From Sphingomonas sp. PAMC 26605 (GTDB lineage Bacteria; Pseudomonadota; Alphaproteobacteria; Sphingomonadales; Sphingomonadaceae), in NCBI RefSeq assembly GCF_000241485.1, contig NZ_JH584241.1, positions 974,808-1,038,807 of the forward strand: a stretch of DNA of 64,000 nt, written 5' to 3'. The notes below the pieces were generated by a model that saw nothing but the letters and a program-made list of their open reading frames with translations, had not been told where the DNA came from and did not search any database. A program made the translations under genes and the position numbers. Numbering within the stretch: the stretch's first letter is position 1; every line of letters begins with the position of its first letter. Below, in pieces: positions 54,504 through 63,098 of the stretch.

Positions 54504-54698
54504 TCAGCAGGGCGTGGGCCGGGCAGCGATCTACGGGCGTGCGCGGGGACTGTCAACCGATCGCGTGACACGCCCGTCGCATCACCCGTCGCATCGCTTG
54601 CCGCTCGTCGGGGCTTCCGCTAGGATCGCGCCCAAGCACCGAACGGCGCGCCATCCGGCGAGCCGCGACGGCAGAACAGAATAAGCGAGTATCACGGC

Positions 54699-55823
54699 AT
54701 GGCGGATCGATCGCCGGATGTGCCGTACCGGCAGGGAAAACCTGCTCGTCCGGCGCCGTCCAACGGAAAGCCCCCCGGCAGGCCGCCCGGCAAGCCACAG
54801 GCCGTCAAAGGTCCGGCCAATGGTGCGACCGTAAGGACCGGTGCCGCTCGGTCGCGCGAGCCACGCCATTTCGCGGCGCTCGACCTCGGCACCAACAATT
54901 GCCGTCTGCTCATCGCCCGCCCGCAAGGCGACGGCTTCGCGGTGATCGACGCCTTCTCGCGAATCGTCCGGCTCGGCGAAGGGCTCGCGGGATCGGGCAA
55001 GCTGAGCGATGCCGCGATCGAGCGCACGATCGCCGCGCTGAAGATCTGCGCCGACAAATTGCGCCGCCGCAACGTCACGCTGTCGCGCGCGGTCGCGACC
55101 GAGGCGTGCCGCCGCGCGAGCAACGGCGTCGATTTCATCGCGCGCGCCTATGCCGAGACGGGCATCCTGCTCGACATCATCACCGCCGAGGAAGAGGCGC
55201 GGCTCGCCGTGCTCGGCTGCCACTCGCTGATCGAGCCGGGCGAGGACCCCGCTTTGGTGTTCGATATCGGCGGTGGATCGACCGAATTGGTGCTGGTCGA
55301 TACGCGCGCCGAGACGCCGCACGTGCTCGACTGGCACAGCGCGCCGTGGGGCGTGGTGTCGCTGACCGAAAGCGCGGGGCACGGCCCGCCGGGGCAGGAT
55401 GGCGGCGCCGAGGGACGCGCCGCCGCCTATGCCCGGATGCGCGAGCTCGTCACCGAGAGCATGGCGCCGTTCGCCGCGCGACTGCCGCGCGGGATCCCGG
55501 TGCCGCGGCTGCTCGGCACGTCGGGCACGGTGACGACGCTCGCCAGCGTCCATCTCGGGCTCAGCCATTACGATCGCGCGCAGGTCGACGGACTGATCGT
55601 CCCCGCCACCGCGATGCGCACGATCAGCCGCGACCTCGCCGCGATGGATCTGCGCGAGCGCGCCCAGCTCCCCTGCATCGGCACCGAACGCGCCGATCTG
55701 GTCGTCGCGGGCTGCGCGATCCTCGAGACGATCATGGATCTATGGCCGGCCGAACGGCTCGGCATCGCCGATCGCGGCATCCGCGAAGGCATTCTCCGGC
55801 GCTTGATGGGAAGTACGGCATGA
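54699..55823 (+). CDS. Ppx/GppA family exopolyphosphatase / pppGpp phosphohydrolase
   Basis: This 374-residue ASKHA-fold phosphatase has ALDLGTNNCRLLI near residue 60 (phosphate 1), ITAEEEARLAVLG, FDIGGGSTELVLV near 189 (phosphate 2) and GTSGTVTTLASV near 272. The first 55 residues are a basic, Pro/Gly-rich extension of unknown role. It may degrade polyphosphate or convert pppGpp to ppGpp, complementing Rsh. It is coupled to rlmE by an ATGA overlap. Confidence 0.93.
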   Translation: MADRSPDVPYRQGKPARPAPSNGKPPGRPPGKPQAVKGPANGATVRTGAARSREPRHFAALDLGTNNCRLLIARPQGDGFAVIDAFSRIVRLGEGLAGSGKLSDAAIERTIAALKICADKLRRRNVTLSRAVATEACRRASNGVDFIARAYAETGILLDIITAEEEARLAVLGCHSLIEPGEDPALVFDIGGGSTELVLVDTRAETPHVLDWHSAPWGVVSLTESAGHGPPGQDGGAEGRAAAYARMRELVTESMAPFAARLPRGIPVPRLLGTSGTVTTLASVHLGLSHYDRAQVDGLIVPATAMRTISRDLAAMDLRERAQLPCIGTERADLVVAGCAILETIMDLWPAERLGIADRGIREGILRRLMGSTA

Positions 55824-56491
55824 GCAACGACGGCGGCGGGCTGCGCGTCCGCGTCAAGACCGCGCGCAAGCGCACCGCGCAATCGACGCGCTGGCTCGAG
55901 CGCCAGCTCAACGACCCGTACGTCAAGCGCGCCAAGGCCGACGGCTTCCGCAGCCGTGCCGCGTATAAGTTGAGCGAACTCGACGAGCGGTTCGGCTTCT
56001 TGAAGGGCAAGCGCCGCGTCGTCGATCTCGGGCTCGCGCCGGGCGGCTGGGCGCAGGTCGTGCGCCGTCAGGTGCCCAAGGCGGCGATCGTCGGGATCGA
56101 TCTGCTGCCGGTCGATCCGATCGAGGGGGTGACGATCCTCCAGCTCGATTTCATGGACGACGTCGCCCCCGAGCGGCTGATGGCGGGCTTGGGCGGGACG
56201 CCCGACCTGGTACTGTCGGACATGGCGGCGAACACCGTCGGGCATCCGCAGACCGATGCTTTGCGCACGATGGGGCTGGTCGAGGCGGCGCTGGCGTTCG
56301 CGATCGACGTGCTCGAGCCGGGCGGCGCGTTCGTCGGCAAGGTGTTCGCGGGCGGTGCGGATACCGCGCTCGTCGCCGAGATGAAGCGTAACTTCACCAC
56401 CGTGAAGCACGCCAAGCCGCCGGCGAGCCGGAAGGCGTCGAGCGAGTGGTATGTGGTGGCGCAGGGGTTCAAGGGTCGGTCAGCGGATTAG
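55820..56491 (+). CDS. rlmE: RlmE, 23S rRNA 2'-O-methyltransferase (FtsJ/RrmJ)
   Basis: This 223-residue Rossmann-fold methyltransferase modifies U2552 (E. coli numbering) of 23S rRNA. SRAAYKLSELDERF supplies the catalytic Lys, VVDLGLAPGGWAQV is the SAM motif, LVLSDMAANTVGH gives the catalytic Asp, GGAFVGKVFAGG the second Lys, and SSEWYVVAQGFKG the final Glu of the K-D-K-E tetrad. The basic N-terminal tail is usual. The start overlaps the ppx/gppA stop (ATGA). Confidence 0.95.
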   Translation: MSNDGGGLRVRVKTARKRTAQSTRWLERQLNDPYVKRAKADGFRSRAAYKLSELDERFGFLKGKRRVVDLGLAPGGWAQVVRRQVPKAAIVGIDLLPVDPIEGVTILQLDFMDDVAPERLMAGLGGTPDLVLSDMAANTVGHPQTDALRTMGLVEAALAFAIDVLEPGGAFVGKVFAGGADTALVAEMKRNFTTVKHAKPPASRKASSEWYVVAQGFKGRSAD

Positions 56492-56840
56492 CGCTTGCTA
56501 ATCCGCGTCGCGGACCGACCCCGGCCGGCGTGCGCAGCACGACCGACGGGTCGGCTTTGCCGAGCCGGGATATGGGCGCGACGTCATCGGAGCGGCTCCC
56601 CGGCGAAGGCCGGGGCCAAGGCGTGGGAACGCACGGGGCATGCCCCACGCGCGATCAATCCGCGCTACGCGACTGGGCCCCGGCCTTCGCCGGGGAACTG
56701 AAAGGCGCGTCAATGTTAGAGAAAAACAAGCGCGCCGTGGCAAAGCCACGCCGTCGGCCGACACGCGCGGGGACAAGCCCGCGCGGTCGCCGTCCGGGCT
56801 GCGGCTGATCCTCGGCTAGCGGCTTTGCCGTTAGCCTCGG
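56484..56840. repeat. Palindrome-rich intergenic stretch with several inverted repeats
   Basis: Between convergent rlmE and rpoZ, four palindromes follow each other. These are GCGGATTAGC-GCTT-GCTAATCCGC at the rlmE stop, inside an outer GGTCGGTC/GACCGACC pair; a doublet GCTCCCCGGCGAAGGCCGGGGCC (56595-56617) facing GGCCCCGGCCTTCGCCGGGGAAC (56676-56698); a GCCACG/CGTGGC element around 56737-56755; and CTAGCGG-CTT-TGCCGTTAG near 56816-56834. The first may terminate rlmE. No gene is evident. Confidence 0.8.
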
Positions 56841-56843
56841 GCC

Positions 56844-57188
56844 TTAGCCTTCGTAATCAGCGCCCAGATTCTGGTTCCGCGGCGGCGCAGCGGCGGTGAG
56901 GCGCAGCGCCTCGGCCGAGGCCGACAGCGAGCCGACCGCATCGGCGACATCGTCTTCGTCGACCTGGACGCGCTGCAGGCTCTGGATCACCGATTCCTTG
57001 AGCGTCGGCGGATGCACCATTTCCTCGGCGATCTCGCGCAGCGCGACGACCGGGTTCTTGTCGCGATCGCGATCGATCGTGATCTCGGCACCGCCCGAAA
57101 TCTGCCGCGCGCGCTGGGCGGCGAACAGGACGAGATCGAAGCGGTTGGGAATCTTGTCGACGCAATCTTCGACAGTGACGCGCGCCAT
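56844..57188 (-). CDS. rpoZ: RpoZ, RNA polymerase omega subunit
   Basis: This 114-residue omega subunit has the conserved N-terminus [30 protein letters not shown], the [17 protein letters not shown] core and a less conserved C-terminal tail. Omega assists assembly of RNA polymerase and forms part of a ppGpp site in proteobacteria. The ATG is at 57188. Confidence 0.96.
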   Translation of the reverse strand: MARVTVEDCVDKIPNRFDLVLFAAQRARQISGGAEITIDRDRDKNPVVALREIAEEMVHPPTLKESVIQSLQRVQVDEDDVADAVGSLSASAEALRLTAAAPPRNQNLGADYEG

Positions 57189-57272
57189 GAACGGCTTCCT
57201 TCAAAACGACGATAGTCGGAAAGGCGATCCCCTAGGCGCTATCCCCTGCGGAGTCAAGGAAACGCCCGCAGC

Positions 57273-57794
57273 TCAGCCCTCCGGCGGGCGCGACGACCAG
57301 CATCGCGCCAGCGCCGCAAGGCTGTGATCGACCCAGGCGGCAAGCGGCGTGCCGACATTCGAGCTATAGCCGAGCTCGCCATCCTGCCCGTCGGCAAAGC
57401 GCGCCATCGTTGTCAGGCGATACCCCGCGCCATCCATGATGATGTCGCCATCGGAATCGATCCCCGGAACGCGCGGATTTGGCAACGCCACAGCGCGCAT
57501 CGCATCGAGCACCGGCCGCATCGCCGGGCACGAACGGCTGTCGGCCCAAAAAATTGCATCGGACTGCTGAAAGCGTCGCCGCGTCAGCCGCATCGTATAC
57601 GCCGCCGGCGCGGTCGAATAGGGCACATAGGCAAGCGCGACATCGACGGTTTCGCTGCTGTGCGCGAGTGCTGGCGCCCGGCTGAAATGGGCAAAGGCGT
57701 GCTCGGCAAAACCATCACCCGGGGCCGGCAGCGTGCTGGCGGCTTGCAAGGCGAGGGCGAGCAGCATGGCGATCCCTTTTCGGAGCGATTCCAT
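57273..57794 (-). CDS. Secreted hypothetical protein
   Basis: This 173-residue protein has a signal peptide (GIAMLLALALQAASTLPAPG, cleavage near residue 25) and a mature part without recognisable domain. It contains two Cys (SRSCPAMRP and ARCWSS) and a central MRLTRRRFQQSDAIFWADSRSCPAM segment. I do not recognise a family. It is divergent from the phospholipase D-family gene. Confidence 0.75.
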   Translation of the reverse strand: MESLRKGIAMLLALALQAASTLPAPGDGFAEHAFAHFSRAPALAHSSETVDVALAYVPYSTAPAAYTMRLTRRRFQQSDAIFWADSRSCPAMRPVLDAMRAVALPNPRVPGIDSDGDIIMDGAGYRLTTMARFADGQDGELGYSSNVGTPLAAWVDHSLAALARCWSSRPPEG

Positions 57795-57862
57795 GCTAGC
57801 CCCCTCGTCGGCGCCGCGTCAACGGCTTGCGCAAGCGCCGCAATGCCATCACCAAGGCGCGC

Positions 57863-59047
57863 ATGCCCGACCGTGCCCCCGACCCCGCCCAGCAACCGAC
57901 CTTCACCGTCGCCGGCAACCGCCTGACGATGCTCGACACCGGCCCGCGCCGGCTCGACACGCTGATCGCGCTGATCGAGGGCGCGCGCGCCACGCTGCGC
58001 ATCATCTATTACATCTATGTCGACGACGACGCCGGCGCGAAGGTCCGCGCGGCGATGATCCGCGCGGCCGAGCGCGGGGTGAAGGTCTCGCTCGTCGTCG
58101 ACGGGCTCGGCAGCGAGGTCGCCGAGGGCCACAATTTCTTCGATCCGCTGCGCGATGCGGGCGTCCATGTCTGCCGCTTCGTGCCGCGCTGGGGGCGGCG
58201 CTATCTGCTGCGCAACCACCAGAAGCTTGCGCTCGCCGATGGCGAGAGCAGCGCGGCACGCGCGATCATCGGCGGGTTCAACGTCGAGGACGCCTATTTC
58301 GGCACCCCCGCCGAGCAAGCGTGGCGCGATCTCGGGCTGCTCGTCGAGGGGCCGGCGGCCGAGCGCATCACCGGCTATTTCGACGCGCTGTCGAACTGGT
58401 CGAAGCAGCCCAAGCCGCCGCTGCGCTCGCTGCGCCGCGCGCTGAAGGCGTGGAGCGAACCCGAGGGGCAAGTCCGCTGGCTGTTCGGCGGACCGACGCG
58501 ACGGCTGTCGCCCTGGGCGCGCGCGGTGAAGTCCGATCTCGAGCGGGCCGCCAAGGTCGATCTGATCTCGGCCTATTTCGCGCCGAACCCGGGGATGCTG
58601 CGGCGGCTCGACCGCGCGGGGATGCGCGGGCAGGTGCGGATCGTGCTGGCGTCGAAGAACGATCACGGCGCGGCGATCTGGGCGTCGCGCTTCACCTATG
58701 CGGGGCTCCTGCGCAAGCGCGTCCAGATCTACGAATATCAGCCGACCAAGCTCCACACCAAGCTCTTCCTGATCGACGACGTCGTCTATATCGGCTCGGC
58801 CAATTACGACATTCGCAGCCTGTTCCTTAATCTCGAGATGATGCTGCGGATCGACGATGCAGAATTCGCCGCGCATGTCCGTTCCTATGTCGATGGCGAG
58901 ATTGCCGAATCGGAGCGGATCACCGCGCAGAGCTATCGCCAGCATACCGGTTGGTGGACGCGGACACGCCAGTTCGCCGCCTTCTTCGTGATGACGGTGC
59001 TCGACTATAACATCACCAAGCGGCTCAATTTCGGGCCCGAGCGGTGA
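57863..59047 (+). CDS. Phospholipase D-family protein (cardiolipin synthase-like)
   Basis: This protein of about 394 residues has two PLD half-sites: NHQKLALADG followed by GGFNVEDAYFG in the first half and LHTKLFLIDDVVYIGSANYDIRSLFLNLE in the second. HXK(X)4D is intact in both. The layout with LIALIEGARATLRIIYYIYVDDDAG at the start matches bacterial cardiolipin synthase/phosphatidyltransferases, but N-terminal membrane helices are missing, so a different lipid or nuclease substrate is possible. ATG 57863 is chosen over an upstream start at 57827. It is coupled to the MFS gene by a GTGA overlap. Confidence 0.88.
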   Translation: MPDRAPDPAQQPTFTVAGNRLTMLDTGPRRLDTLIALIEGARATLRIIYYIYVDDDAGAKVRAAMIRAAERGVKVSLVVDGLGSEVAEGHNFFDPLRDAGVHVCRFVPRWGRRYLLRNHQKLALADGESSAARAIIGGFNVEDAYFGTPAEQAWRDLGLLVEGPAAERITGYFDALSNWSKQPKPPLRSLRRALKAWSEPEGQVRWLFGGPTRRLSPWARAVKSDLERAAKVDLISAYFAPNPGMLRRLDRAGMRGQVRIVLASKNDHGAAIWASRFTYAGLLRKRVQIYEYQPTKLHTKLFLIDDVVYIGSANYDIRSLFLNLEMMLRIDDAEFAAHVRSYVDGEIAESERITAQSYRQHTGWWTRTRQFAAFFVMTVLDYNITKRLNFGPER

Positions 59048-60333
59048 AATCCGCCGCCCGGATCGATCGCGATTTCGCACTGCTGTTCACGGTGATGCTG
59101 ACGATCGCCGCGGCCAACACCGCGTTGCAATCGGTTCTCCCCGCGCTCGGGCGATCGTTGAAGGTCGCCGACAGCGCGGTGGCGGCGGCCTTCTCGGTCT
59201 CGGCCTTGCTGTGGGTGATCGCCGCGCCGTTTTGGGCGAAACGCTCGGACCGGCACGGGCGGCGCGCGATGATCCTGCTCGGCCTGGGCGGCCTGTGCGT
59301 GTCGCTCGGCGTATGCGGCGTGTTCCTCGTCGCGGGGATCAACGGCTGGATCAGCGGGACCGCGGCATTCGTCTGCTTCATCCTCGGGCGGCTGATCTAT
59401 GGCAGCCTCGGCTCGGCGGCACCGCCCGCGGTGCAGGCGCTGGTCGCGGGCAATACGACGCGCGCCGAGCGGACCAAGGCGCTGACGTTGCTCGGCTCGG
59501 CGTTCGGGCTGGGGACGATCCTCGGGCCGACGCTCGCGCCGTTCCTGCGGCTCGGGTCGATCGGCGGGATCAAGCTCGAGCTTGCCGGGCCGGCGTTCGT
59601 CTTCGCGCTGTTCGGGCTGATCGTGTTCGTCGCGGTGCGGCAGTTGCTGCCCAACGACCGCGTCCCGCAGGCCGATACGCATGGCGCGGCGAGCGCCTAT
59701 CCCTCGATCGGCGGGCAGAGCTCGGGCGCGAGCATCACCGCGGCGACCGAGCCGCATAGCGAGCATGTCCGCTACACCGATCGGCGAATCCGCGGCTGGA
59801 TGATCGCCGGGCTCGTCTCGGGGCACGGCCAGGCGATGACAGGGCAGGCGATCGGCTTTCTGGTGATCGACCGCTTGCGGCTCGCGCCCGACGAGGCGCT
59901 CCAGCCGACGGGGATCGTGCTGATGATCGGCGCGGGGGCGGCGTTGCTGGTGCAATGGGGGATCATTCCGAATCTCAACCTGCGCCCTCGGCGGATGATG
60001 CTTGCCGGGCTGGTGCTCGCGGCGGCGGGGTGTGCGCTGACCGGGATCGCGACGTCGCTCTATACGCTGGCGTGCGCCTATGCGCTGGCGAGCGTCGGGT
60101 TCGGGTTCACGCGTCCTGCCTTCACTGCCGGTGCATCGCTGGCGGTGGGGCATGCCGCGCAGGGGTCGGTTGCGGGCAAGGTGACCTCGATCAACGGCGC
60201 GGCGTTCGTGCTCGGGCCGTCGATCGGGGTGGGATTGTACCAGGTGCAGCATTCGCTGCCGTATCTGGTCGCGGGCGCGGCGATGATGGCGCTGTTCGGC
60301 TATGCCTGGGTGAAGCTGCGCGAGCCGCGCTGA
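59044..60333 (+). CDS. MFS transporter
   Basis: This 429-residue major facilitator protein has twelve hydrophobic helices. Motif A AKRSDRHGRRAMILLG lies between helices 2 and 3, and GRLIYGSLGSAAPPAVQALVAGNT around helix 5. The central loop contains a Ser/Gly/His-rich segment. It resembles drug/metabolite exporters of the TetA-like branch, but the substrate cannot be assigned. The GTG start overlaps the stop of the PLD-family gene, suggesting co-expression. Confidence 0.88.
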   Translation: MKSAARIDRDFALLFTVMLTIAAANTALQSVLPALGRSLKVADSAVAAAFSVSALLWVIAAPFWAKRSDRHGRRAMILLGLGGLCVSLGVCGVFLVAGINGWISGTAAFVCFILGRLIYGSLGSAAPPAVQALVAGNTTRAERTKALTLLGSAFGLGTILGPTLAPFLRLGSIGGIKLELAGPAFVFALFGLIVFVAVRQLLPNDRVPQADTHGAASAYPSIGGQSSGASITAATEPHSEHVRYTDRRIRGWMIAGLVSGHGQAMTGQAIGFLVIDRLRLAPDEALQPTGIVLMIGAGAALLVQWGIIPNLNLRPRRMMLAGLVLAAAGCALTGIATSLYTLACAYALASVGFGFTRPAFTAGASLAVGHAAQGSVAGKVTSINGAAFVLGPSIGVGLYQVQHSLPYLVAGAAMMALFGYAWVKLREPR

Positions 60334-60334
60334 C

Positions 60335-60485
60335 CTCCTCCCCTCCCTGGAAGGGAGGGCGCGCTGACCTTCTTCCTCCCCTCCCTGAAAGGGAGGGGTC
60401 GGGGGTGGGTTGGCCCGTTATCGAACGCCACCCCCGACTACGGGCCGACCCACCCCCAGCCCCTCCCTTCCAGGGAGGGGAGGAG
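60335..60485. repeat. Cluster of CTCCCT/AGGGAG palindromes between convergent genes
   Basis: Three inverted-repeat arms lie here: CCCTCCCTGGAAGGGAGGG at the left, CCCTCCCTGAAAGGGAGGGGTCGGGGGTGGG in the middle, and CACCCCCAGCCCCTCCCTTCC followed by AGGGAGGGGAGG at the right. The outer copies face each other and may terminate both the MFS and CDC48 genes. Twenty bases of the right arm are identical to a stretch inside bchY (11213-11232). Confidence 0.82.
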
Positions 60486-60490
60486 CGAGG

Positions 60491-62773
60491 TCAGCTCGCT
60501 TCTTCCTTCGCGCGCGGCGGGAAGGCGAAGCCGATCGGCTGCAGCGAGGTCGCATCCTGCTTCAGCCGTGCCTTCATCGTCTCATACTCGCGCTCGAGTT
60601 CCGGCGTGACCGACGCGCGCGAATCGGCAAGCGCCGTCTCGAAATGCGCCATCGTCACCTGCGTGACCTGAAGCGATTCGCGCAAAGCGGTAAGCCCCGC
60701 GCGCCGCACCAGATCCTCGAGATCGGCGCCCGTAAAGCGATCGGTCCGCCCGGCCAGCACGTCGAGATCGACATCCTCGGCGATCGGCATCTTGGCGGTC
60801 TGGATCGCCAGGATCCGCGCGCGCCCATCGCGGCTCGGCACGCCGACATAGATCAGCTCGTCGAACCGCCCCGGCCGCAACAGCGCCGGGTCGATCAGGT
60901 TCGGCCGGTTGGTCGCCCCGATCACGACGACCGACTGCAGCTCCTCGAGCCCGTCCATCTCGGCGAGGATCGTGTTAACCACGCGCTCGGTGACCTGCGG
61001 TTCGCCCATCCCGCTGCCGCGCGTCGGCACCAGCGAATCGAGTTCGTCGATGAAGATCACGCACGGCGCGACCTGGCGGGCGCGCGCGAACAGCTTGGCG
61101 ATCTGCTGCTCGCTCTCGCCATACCATTTGCTGAGCAGATCGCTCGACTTGGTCGCGATGAAGTTGGCCTGCGCCTCACGCGCGACCGCCTTTGCCAGCA
61201 AGGTCTTGCCGGTGCCGGGCGGACCATAGAGCAGGAAGCCCTTGGCCGGACGGATGCCGAGCCGACGGAACGCATAGGGGTCCTTCAAGGGCAGTTCGAC
61301 GCCCTCCTTCAACCGCATCTGCGCATCGTCGAGCCCCCCGACATCGTCCCAGCGGACACGCGGCGCCTCGACCATCACCTCGCGCATCGCGCTCGGCTGG
61401 ACGCGCTTGAGCGCATCGACGAAATCTTCGCGAGTGACGGCAAGCGTGTCGAGGATCTCGGGCGGGATCGTTCCCTCGGACAGGTTGAGCCGTGGCATCA
61501 GCTTGCGCACCGCCTCGATCGCTGCTTCGCGCGCGAGTGCCGCAAGATCGGCGCCGACAAAGCCGTAGGTCGTGCGCGCCAGCTCATCGAGATCGACGCG
61601 GTCGCCGAGCGGCATGCCGCGTGTGTGGATACCGAGGATCTCGCGACGCCCACGCTCGTCGGGAACGCCGACGACGATCTCGCGGTCGAACCGGCCCGGC
61701 CGGCGCAACGCTTCGTCGATCGCCTCGGGGCGATTCGTCGCGGCGATCACCACCACGTTGGCGCGCGCCTCCAAGCCGTCCATCAGCGTCAGCAACTGCG
61801 CGACGAGCCGCTTCTCCGCCTCACCCGACACCTGCCCACGCTTGGGCGCGATCGAATCGATCTCGTCGATGAAGACGATTGAGGGCGCAGCCTTCGCGGC
61901 TTCCTCGAACACCTGGCGCAGCTTGCTTTCCGATTCGCCGTACGCCGAGCCCATGATCTCGGGCCCGTTGATCAGGAAGAATTCGGCCGCCGATTCGTTG
62001 GCGACGGCGCGCGCGAGCCGCGTCTTGCCGGTTCCGGGCGGCCCGTGCAGCAACACGCCCTTGGGCGGATCGACGCCCAGCCGCTGGAACAGCTCGGGGT
62101 AGCGCAGCGGCAACTCGACCATCTCGCGCAGCTGGTCGATCGTCGGGCCCATGCCGCCGATATCGTCATAGGTGACGTCGGCGCGGCGCGCTTCCTTGGG
62201 CTCCTCATATTCGGGGCGCAGCTCGATCTCGGTCGTCTCGTCGACATGCACCACGCCCTTGGGCACGGTCGAGATCACCGCGAGGCGGATCTCCTGCAGC
62301 GCATAGGCCGGCGCGCGCAGCATGTTCTGGACGCCCGGCGGCATGTTGTCGACGCGCTGTTGGCCGGCGGTCGCGACGACATCGCCCTGCGTCAGCGGAC
62401 GGCCGAAGAAGGTGCGCTTCAGCGCGTTCGAAGAGCCCTGCAACCGCAGATTCTGCTGCGCCGGCGCGAAGATCACCCGCGTCGCGGCCTTCGATTCGAC
62501 CGCGCGGATCTCGACGAAATCGCCCGAGCCGACGCCGGCATTGGCGCGCTGCAGACCGTCGATACGGATGATGTCGAGCCCTTCGTCCTCGGCATAGGGC
62601 GCAACCGCGCGCGCAGGCGTCGAGGATTTGCCGACGATCTCGATGACATCGCCCTCGCCCAGCCCGAGCGCGGCGAGCATCGCGCGCGGCACGTGCGCGA
62701 GCCCGCGCCCGCTATCCTCGGGCCGCGCATTGGCGACCTGCAATTTCCGAATCGGCGTCTCGACGTCCGCCAT
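60491..62773 (-). CDS. CDC48/VCP-type AAA+ ATPase
   Basis: This 760-residue protein has an N-terminal substrate domain (LQVANARPEDSGRGLAHVPRAMLAALGL) and two tandem AAA+ domains, each with Walker A GPPGTGKT (about residues 243-250 and 516-523). Walker B SIVFIDEIDSIAP and CVIFIDELDSLVP and the AATNRPEAID / GATNRPNLID sensor regions follow. Order and length match archaeal/eukaryotic CDC48 (p97), an unfoldase; bacterial copies are found in sphingomonads and some other groups. The ATG at 62773 is chosen because the frame upstream runs through the terminator at 62864-62897. Confidence 0.94.
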   Translation of the reverse strand: MADVETPIRKLQVANARPEDSGRGLAHVPRAMLAALGLGEGDVIEIVGKSSTPARAVAPYAEDEGLDIIRIDGLQRANAGVGSGDFVEIRAVESKAATRVIFAPAQQNLRLQGSSNALKRTFFGRPLTQGDVVATAGQQRVDNMPPGVQNMLRAPAYALQEIRLAVISTVPKGVVHVDETTEIELRPEYEEPKEARRADVTYDDIGGMGPTIDQLREMVELPLRYPELFQRLGVDPPKGVLLHGPPGTGKTRLARAVANESAAEFFLINGPEIMGSAYGESESKLRQVFEEAAKAAPSIVFIDEIDSIAPKRGQVSGEAEKRLVAQLLTLMDGLEARANVVVIAATNRPEAIDEALRRPGRFDREIVVGVPDERGRREILGIHTRGMPLGDRVDLDELARTTYGFVGADLAALAREAAIEAVRKLMPRLNLSEGTIPPEILDTLAVTREDFVDALKRVQPSAMREVMVEAPRVRWDDVGGLDDAQMRLKEGVELPLKDPYAFRRLGIRPAKGFLLYGPPGTGKTLLAKAVAREAQANFIATKSSDLLSKWYGESEQQIAKLFARARQVAPCVIFIDELDSLVPTRGSGMGEPQVTERVVNTILAEMDGLEELQSVVVIGATNRPNLIDPALLRPGRFDELIYVGVPSRDGRARILAIQTAKMPIAEDVDLDVLAGRTDRFTGADLEDLVRRAGLTALRESLQVTQVTMAHFETALADSRASVTPELEREYETMKARLKQDATSLQPIGFAFPPRAKEEAS

Positions 62774-62863
62774 GCTATCTTTTCCTCGCGTAAACCCGGT
62801 GAGCGCGCGAGATAGGCATGCGGTTCCACGAATACGAGGGCGGCGCTGCGGCGCGCGCAGGAC

Positions 62864-62897
62864 AAAAAAAGGGCCGACCCCCGGAGGGATCGGCCTT
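62864..62897 (-). terminator. Intrinsic terminator on the leftward strand
   Basis: Leftward, GGCCGATCCC-TCCGG-GGGTCGGCC forms a stem with one bulge, followed by CTTTTTTT. No plausible protein gene ends just before it. Confidence 0.8.
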
Positions 62898-62960
62898 GAA
62901 AGTTTTAGGAGAGGATGCCTGAAAGGCACCGTCTAAATGCGCCACGACGGATTATGTTGC
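62864..62960 (-). ncRNA. Candidate small RNA upstream of the CDC48 gene
   Basis: The leftward strand here shows a short hairpin (GCCTTTCAGGC), an unpaired pyrimidine-rich ATCCTCTCCTAAAAC stretch able to pair with ribosome binding sites, and then a strong intrinsic terminator. This layout is common in alphaproteobacterial trans-acting small RNAs. The 5' end is unknown. An alternative is a transcription attenuator in the leader of the CDC48 gene, whose ATG is 91 bases beyond. Confidence 0.35.
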
Positions 62961-63098
62961 AAGTGCGAAAGAACCGATTGCGATTGTCGTTTCTGCAACC
63001 GTTGCAATATGGGTGTCGAGCGGGAATGATGAATTTAGAGCCGACGGTATCTTGGTGCGCCGCACAAGACACCGTTGCCAGAGGGGGATAAGCCAACG

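Noticed and set aside
62905..63096. A 63-codon leftward ORF ending just before the terminator
   Set aside because: Cys/Arg/Asn-rich product without domain; the segment looks more like a leader or small RNA.
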